A stretch of DNA of 64,000 bases. Origin: Cercophora sp. LCS_1. Lineage: Eukaryota; Ascomycota; Sordariomycetes; Sordariales; Lasiosphaeriaceae. The position numbers and the translations under genes are program-made. The notes under the pieces were generated by a model, which had not been told where the DNA came from, made no database searches, and worked only from the letters and a program-made list of their open reading frames with translations. Shown one piece after another: positions 59,021 through 64,000 of this stretch (within the stretch, counting starts at the first letter, position 1; every line of letters starts with the position of its first letter). The stretch is from NCBI GenBank assembly GCA_036250225.1, contig JAPZLL010000003.1, forward strand, positions 1,426,001 through 1,490,000, in the 5' to 3' direction.

Positions 59021-59734
59021 ATGTCCGGCCCACGAACAAAGCGTCCGTTCGCCGGCGCAGCGAGCGATCGCTCCCAGCGCCAGATAACCTCCTTCTTCAA
59101 GCCCGGCGCACCATCCGCCGCCCGCCCGGCGCTCGGAGGTCCCGTCCTCCCGGACAAGGTGCAGTCCGACCTCCTGAGCGTCGGCATGCGAGTCCGCAAG
59201 TCGGTCGTAGAAGGCTACAAGACGGATCCGGGTGCATATTCCGCCTTTGCACTGTGGTCCGACAATAGCAACAACAATAATGCCGACACAACACCCACGC
59301 CCTCGCTGCACAGCAGTGGTGGTGGCTTACGGAACGAACTAGTCCCCTACAGCGGGATCAACAAGATTGGCGGCATGGCGGTGCAGCCTCGGCCTCATCG
59401 GGAGTTTGTTGTCAGCAGCCAGGAGAGTATCAGCAGCACGACGTCAGCAATGGATGCGGTGGACAGGACGAGGAAGAGGTCGTATACTGCTGAGGAGGAG
59501 GAGCACGATGTCAGTCGGCTCCACGACGGGATGTGGCGAACGAGGCAGGAGTGGCTCGATGGCGAGATGAGTCCTCGTAGCTTTGCCCCCGTGGGGTGGG
59601 GCAATGCGAGGGTGTTGGCCACGCCCAAGACAAGGGTACGAGGGGGGACGAAAGCTGCGGAGGCGGATGTGGGACAGGAGAACGTCGATGACTTTGAGGA
59701 GGCTACGTTCTTGCAGGAGATGGACTATGAGTAA
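59021..59734 (+). CDS. Spd1/Dif1-like ribonucleotide reductase inhibitor with PIP box
   Basis: Single-exon, 237 aa, from ATG 59021. The frame is open upstream to 58709, but that segment is leader-like. Near the N-terminus is Q19-R-Q-I22-T-S-F25-F26, a perfect PCNA-interacting (PIP) box. At 52-67, LLSVGMRVRKSVVEGYK matches the conserved motif of the RNR_inhib family, which includes fission-yeast Spd1 and budding-yeast Dif1. Those proteins restrain ribonucleotide reductase by controlling subunit location or activity. Spd1 is destroyed through CRL4-Cdt2 on PCNA. Here the box lacks the TD pair of a canonical PIP degron (T23-S24). The C-terminal half is acidic with a conserved-looking RLHDGMWRTRQEWLDGEMSPRSFAPVGWGNARV segment. 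The family assignment is from memory of motifs. Confidence 0.8.
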   Translation: MSGPRTKRPFAGAASDRSQRQITSFFKPGAPSAARPALGGPVLPDKVQSDLLSVGMRVRKSVVEGYKTDPGAYSAFALWSDNSNNNNADTTPTPSLHSSGGGLRNELVPYSGINKIGGMAVQPRPHREFVVSSQESISSTTSAMDAVDRTRKRSYTAEEEEHDVSRLHDGMWRTRQEWLDGEMSPRSFAPVGWGNARVLATPKTRVRGGTKAAEADVGQENVDDFEEATFLQEMDYE

Positions 59735-60131
59735 AGATAAGTAAAGATATGAAAGGGGCGCTTTAGGCGGCGCAGGAGTGTTGCTTCCCGCTGGAGGGTT
59801 AAGGGTGCATGTACGACATGCGGCACGGCGTTTTGGGTCTCGGAATTATGGGATGGGGATAATGAGGAGATGGGAAGGGTATACCACGTCTTAGCGGTCG
59901 GCTGTGTATTGTTGTAAGAACTGAGGGAACGAAGATAAAAGGCACTGTGTCATGTAGCTCGCGGCACATCACTGAGAAAACGATCCCACAACACATGTTG
60001 GAACGAGCTGGTTTATGTCTTTATTACAGTGTTTCTGCGTTGATGTATGATGTAGTATCAACCATGAGCTAGGTCGTCTATCTTTCAACCTTGTTGCCCA
60101 CAAATAAGAGGAAGGTAGCAAAACAGTGATG
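59735..60131. other. Convergent 3' intergenic region
   Basis: About 400 bp between two convergent stop codons. It should contain both 3' UTRs and polyadenylation signals. No other feature is seen. Confidence 0.5.
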
Positions 60132-61608
60132 TCAAACCTGGGGGAAGGGGTCTCGGAACTCCAGTAAGTCTGTTTGTCCGTAAAACTCACCAGCGACGGT
60201 TAGGATCATGTTCAGCGTCGCCCTCATGTTTCCGTGTGCCCTCGCTGCACCAGCTTCCGCTTCCGCTTTCGCATCAGTGGCCGGGTCAGGGGAGTCGTCG
60301 TCAGTACCAGCTACCGTCTCCAGCTGTGCGAGAAGTCGCGCCTTAGCCGCTGCAATGTCAGCTTGGGTGTTTCCGGGAATAGAGGAGTCGTCGGTCACTT
60401 CCCCATCGTCGAGATCCATGTCGACCTCTTGGTCATCAACATCCCCATCGTTGTCAGCCGCAGCCGGGGCAAGAGTATCAGAAGGCAAATCCGTCAAAGT
60501 CCCTGCTATTTGTTGGTCTGCGGCATCGTTCAGGTCGGCAGCGGCGAACAAAAACGAATCGTCGTCCTCCTCTTCCATCTCCTCGCCCTCAAGATCATCG
60601 TCCACTTCGCCTTGCAAAGCGTCCAGTTGGGCAATGCTGACCATCATCAGAACGGCCCGTTTTCCGAGCTCTCGGACCCAGCCAATATCGGCATAATCCA
60701 TCTCGCCGCGACCGGGAAGCCTTGCCAACAACGCCCAAATCCAACGGCTCGTTCGTTCTTTAAGCTCATAGCCGCGGCGAATGAATTTGCCCCCAAGGAT
60801 GACCCGAAGAAGTTTCAGGGCCCCGCGTTGGTCCATGGCAGCAATTTGAGCGGGGAGAGGATCGGTATTGCGGAAGCGGTGACTCCATACCTTGAAGGTC
60901 CAACTTTTGGGCCCAAATTTACCAACGTATGTGCCATGATCCTTGTCAAGCGCAGCGACAAGTTCTTGGGGAGGATCGGCGTGGAGTTGCGCGCGTTGTG
61001 TCTCAAACTGGGTGATAAGTGACGTGAAGTATGACTGACGTAAAGCCTGAGTAGGGTTGTTTTGCGATGCCCAGTCGCTTCCATGGTATTCACCCTCGTC
61101 AGAAGACTCGGTGTCAGGAGCCGCTATGTACGTGCCATCGTGGAAAAATCCTCTGGAATCGCCGACACCGTTATCGTAGATGCCCCGGTCGATATCGTCA
61201 TCGGTGCCGTAGAGATGGGGCGGAAGCTGCGGGCCTGCTTTGGGCGCTACGAGAAGGTGCGGAATAGTTTCTGCTTCTTGTCTGTGATACTTACCATCAG
61301 TCAATCTGCGCTGTAGGATGGGGCAAAAGGGTGGTCTTTAGCGATTTGGGAAATCGAGCAAAAGATGGGCTTGCTTACCTCACAGACTTCAAATAAGCAA
61401 GCGCATCAGCTTCGTCTTCGAATTCGAGATCCTCATCAGACGGATAGGTAGGCTGGTCGAGAGTCGGGAAGACGGAGCGTTGGCCATAGACGGCATCCGT
61501 TTTGGCCTCGGGCACTTTGGGCTTGGATGGCACTTGATCCCGTCGCCGTTTATTCGACGGCTCTGACAACTCATCTCCAGGAGTCGGATTTCCTCGCTTT
61601 GACCCCAT
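60132..61608 (-). CDS. Gemin2-like (SIP1/Brr1 family) snRNP assembly protein
   Basis: Model: exon 1 61608-61379, intron 61378-61282 (GTAAGC donor, ACTGATG branch, CACAG acceptor, 97 bp), exon 2 61281-60132, 459 aa. The junction reads AYLKSVR-QEAETIPHLLVAPKAG, the family's conserved entry. An earlier CTACAG acceptor gives an immediate stop and is rejected. The helical core shows WTFKVWSHRFRNTDPLPAQIAAMDQRGALKLLRV and the hallmark RTSRWIWALLARLP...MDYADIGWVRELGKRAVLMM. A long acidic insert (DDDLEGEEMEEEDDDSF, then VDMDLDDGEVTDD) follows before a C-terminal helix. Gemin2 works with SMN to load Sm proteins on spliceosomal snRNAs, so it acts in cytosolic snRNP biogenesis. It is divergent from AspRS. 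Confidence 0.85.
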
Positions 61609-61969
61609 GTTTGCTTGCTCGCGCCGAAACGAGATGGAGGAAAGCGTTTATGGTCGTCAGATGCGGCACAATGAGCAGCTGCCTTTGGGAAAGTCGGGTT
61701 AGGGTACGTGCGTCACAGGTGCCGCTGATAAGATAGGGCTGCAGCGATCAGTCAGGGGCGCCCCTCAAACAACCGGGAAGGCGCCTGCCCCGCCATTGCC
61801 CCTCAACTCCAAAGTGCGCGACACTGCAAATTTCGAGTCACCCCATTCATTGACTCACCCCTGCAAGTAGCATTTATACTTGCTGCTCGCCGCCGAACTA
61901 TTCTATCTTCCATTGAGCAGCAAAAAACAAAACAACATCCAATACAATAGCACTCAACCTAACAACATC
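61609..61969. promoter_or_regulatory. Divergent promoter region, Gemin2-like / AspRS
   Basis: About 360 bp separate the start codons. A TATA-like TTTATAC at about 61872-61878 and an A/C-rich leader (61920-61968) precede the AspRS ATG. Confidence 0.5.
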
Positions 61970-64000
61970 ATGCCCGAACCAGCAGCCGGAGCCAACCCCC
62001 CTCCGGCGGAGCCCGTCGAGGCCAGCGAGGCCGGCGAGGCCGGCGAGACCACCTCGAAGAAGGCCGCTAAGAAGGCCGAGGCAAAGGCTAAGAAGGAGGC
62101 CGAAAAGGCTCGCCGTGCTGCCGAGCGTGCCGCTGCCCAGGCCGCAACCAGTGCGCAAGCCGCCGAGGATCACGCCGTCGACCACTACGGCCAGCGAACC
62201 CATGAGACGAAGCTCGACGGCCTGGATGTCAGCCTGAAGGATCTGACGGAATCCCACGTCGGGAAGAAGATCCTCCTCCGCACTTTCTTACAGAACTCTC
62301 GGATGCAGGGCGCAAAGGTGTGTTTATCTGCCTTGGCAAGACATATGTGCCTGCCTAATATGTGTGTATAGATGGTATTTGTCGAGCTTCGCGAAGAGGG
62401 CAGCTGGGCCATTCAGGGCATTGCTGCTGCGAACGCTGAAGGGACGGTGTCCAAGCAAATGGTCAAGTGGATCGGTTCAGTCAACGCTGAGAGCTTCGTC
62501 ATCGTCGAAGCTACAGTCCAGAAGCCCCTTGAGCCTGTGAAGTCCGTCAGGGTTTCCAACCTTGAACTGCATATCACCAGATTCTTCGTTATTGCAGCTG
62601 CCCCTGCGGTACTCGGTATGACACTCGCTACAGCAAACAAGGCTGTTAGCAACTTCAGCGATGAAGATACTGTGGAGGAAAAGGCCGAGAAACTCAGTAT
62701 CGCCGAGCCAGCAGGTGTCCCCGCGGCGAGCATGATCACCCATCTGGACAATATAGTCCTGCACAAGAGAGCTCCTGTTCAGCAAGCCATCGCTGACATC
62801 CGAATGGAAGCCAAGGAACTGTTCCGATCCTACCTTCGAGAGAAGGGCTTCAAGGAATTCGAGCCGCCCTCGCTCATTGGAGCTGCTTCAGAAGGCGGCG
62901 CCAATGGTAACACCCCCACCCCTGAACCGACCCAATGCCAAGAAAAACACCAACGCTAACACACTGAAACAGTATTCGACCTTAAATACTTTGGCCAATC
63001 GGCGTTTCTCGCTCAGAGTCCTCAGTTCTATAAGCAAATCGAGATTGCTGGTGGGCGCAAGCGAGTGTTTTCAGTCTCGCCGGTGTTCCGTGCTGAAAAC
63101 TCAAACACGCCGAGGCACATGACCGAGTTTACAGGCCTTGATCTCGAGATGGAGATCAAAGACAGCTACACAGAGGTTCTGGACGTTTTGGAGGGCGTTC
63201 TGATTCACATCTTCAGGGAACTTGAGAAGAGATGCTCGTACGAAATCGAGCTCGTCCGCTCAGTCTACCCTTCTGAGAAATTCTTGCTTCCCGAACCTGG
63301 CAAGGCAGTCAGACTTACATTTGCAGAAGGGCAGAAGCTTCTTCGGGAAGAGGGACCTGAAGAATTCCGCAATGTCAGTGACGATGAAGACATGAGCACC
63401 CCTCAGGAAAAGGCTCTCGGCGCTCTGATCAGAAAGAAGTTCAACACCGACTTCTGTAAGCTGACTAACGTCGTATATTGAGTATGCTTGCTGAACTATT
63501 GACAGACACCCTTGACAAGTTTCCTGAGTCGGCTAGGCCATTTTATGCCAAGGAGGACCCGACCAACCCCAAGGTCACTAATGCTTACGGTAAGTCTCAC
63601 ACCGACCCAGTCCGATCCGGATTATACTGACTTCCCCATCGATCTGTTTTTACGCGGCCAAGAGGTCCTCTCCGGAGGCCAAAGAATGTAAGTGCTTGAT
63701 TTGAAGCCGAGAAGGGGTGTAGGAGGTGGGTTGGAAGGCAAGACATGTGCTGACGGCCTTTTAGCAACAACCCCGAGGAATTGGAGGCCCGATTGCGCAA
63801 GAAGGGAGTTGATCCAGCCAGCCCGGGAATCAAGGAATATGGTAAGCATCCCATCCACCAAGTCGGATACAGAATCGTACTAACTTCTATAAGTCGACGT
63901 TTTTAGGTAAGCTGGGAGCACCCGACCTCGTACTAATACTCGTACTAACTCACAAAAGACAAGCGGGTGTGCCTGACCATGGTGGCGGCGGAATTGGCCT
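61970..64000 (+). CDS. DPS1: Cytosolic aspartyl-tRNA synthetase (3' end outside window)
   Basis: Class IIb synthetase that charges tRNA-Asp. Exons: 61970-62317, 62372-62906, 62973-63455, 63506-63589, 63642-63687, 63765-63841, 63894-63906, 63959 to beyond 64000; frame is kept throughout. It has an Ala/Lys-rich N-terminal extension (about 25-70), as in fungal AspRS, then an OB-fold anticodon domain (KKILLRTFLQNSRMQG, MVFVELREE). The catalytic domain has SAFLAQSPQFYKQ near 304 and motif 2 VFRAENSNTPRHMTEF at about 332-347. Later come NPKVTNAY-DLFLRGQEVLSGGQRI and VDVFRQAGVPDHGGGGIGL leading into motif 3. Two oddities: the intron 63590-63641 ends CG, not AG, and exon 7 is only 13 nt. The gene continues past the window. 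Confidence 0.95.

Noticed and set aside
61282..61304. Gemin2 exon 2 starting after CTACAG, or at the TTG near 61304
   Set aside because: The CTACAG acceptor leads to an immediate in-frame stop. The later CACAG acceptor keeps frame and restores the conserved SVR-QEAETIPHLLVAP junction.

Overview
The window looks like nuclear DNA of a filamentous ascomycete, probably a Sordariomycete. Genes carry short GT-AG introns (mostly 47-97 bp) with CTAAC/CTGAC-like branch sites. Several genes are core eukaryotic ones in their Pezizomycotina form. The exact taxon cannot be fixed from sequence alone. I saw no prokaryotic features, CRISPR array, rRNA or convincing tRNA.

Layout. 1-4.0 kb: no supportable gene, microsatellite-rich. 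4.0-13.5 kb: primase large subunit PRI2 (-), an acidic conserved-looking hypothetical (+), a nitronate monooxygenase (+), a 2EXR-type protein (-) and a vWA-domain protein with a PPSY motif (+). 13.5-33.0 kb: a gene-poor stretch with two small spliced hypothetical genes (17.2-18.0 and 23.0-23.6 kb, both -) and scattered coding-like fragments. 33.0-35.6 kb: a two-exon Est1-type protein with an N-terminal C2H2-like finger (-). 35.6-41.0 kb: gene-poor, with a degenerate three-copy tandem repeat. 41.0-45.0 kb: an SF1 Upf1-like helicase (-) whose 5' leader appears to hold a 1.1-kb intron made of a pyrimidine-rich minisatellite. 46.8-64.0 kb: a dense housekeeping block with EMC1 (-), an LRR protein (-), a two-C4-zinc-motif GRF/Topo-type protein (-), a PLP2 phosducin-like protein (-), ribosomal protein eS27 (+), a Spd1/Dif1-like ribonucleotide reductase regulator with a PIP box (+), a Gemin2-like protein (-) and cytosolic aspartyl-tRNA synthetase (+, cut by the window end).

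There is no operon logic. Genes are transcribed separately, several from divergent promoters (PRI2/hypothetical, PLP2/eS27, Gemin2/AspRS). A loose genome-maintenance theme is visible (primase, Est1-type protein, helicase, zinc-ribbon protein, RNR regulator), but this may be chance.

Most exon models below were built by hand: a GT donor, an AG acceptor, a branch-like site and a preserved reading frame had to agree. The best leads are the minisatellite-filled 5' UTR intron of the helicase, an apparent non-AG acceptor plus a 13-nt micro-exon in AspRS, an ATG-only first exon in eS27, and the gene-poor 13.5-33 kb interval.
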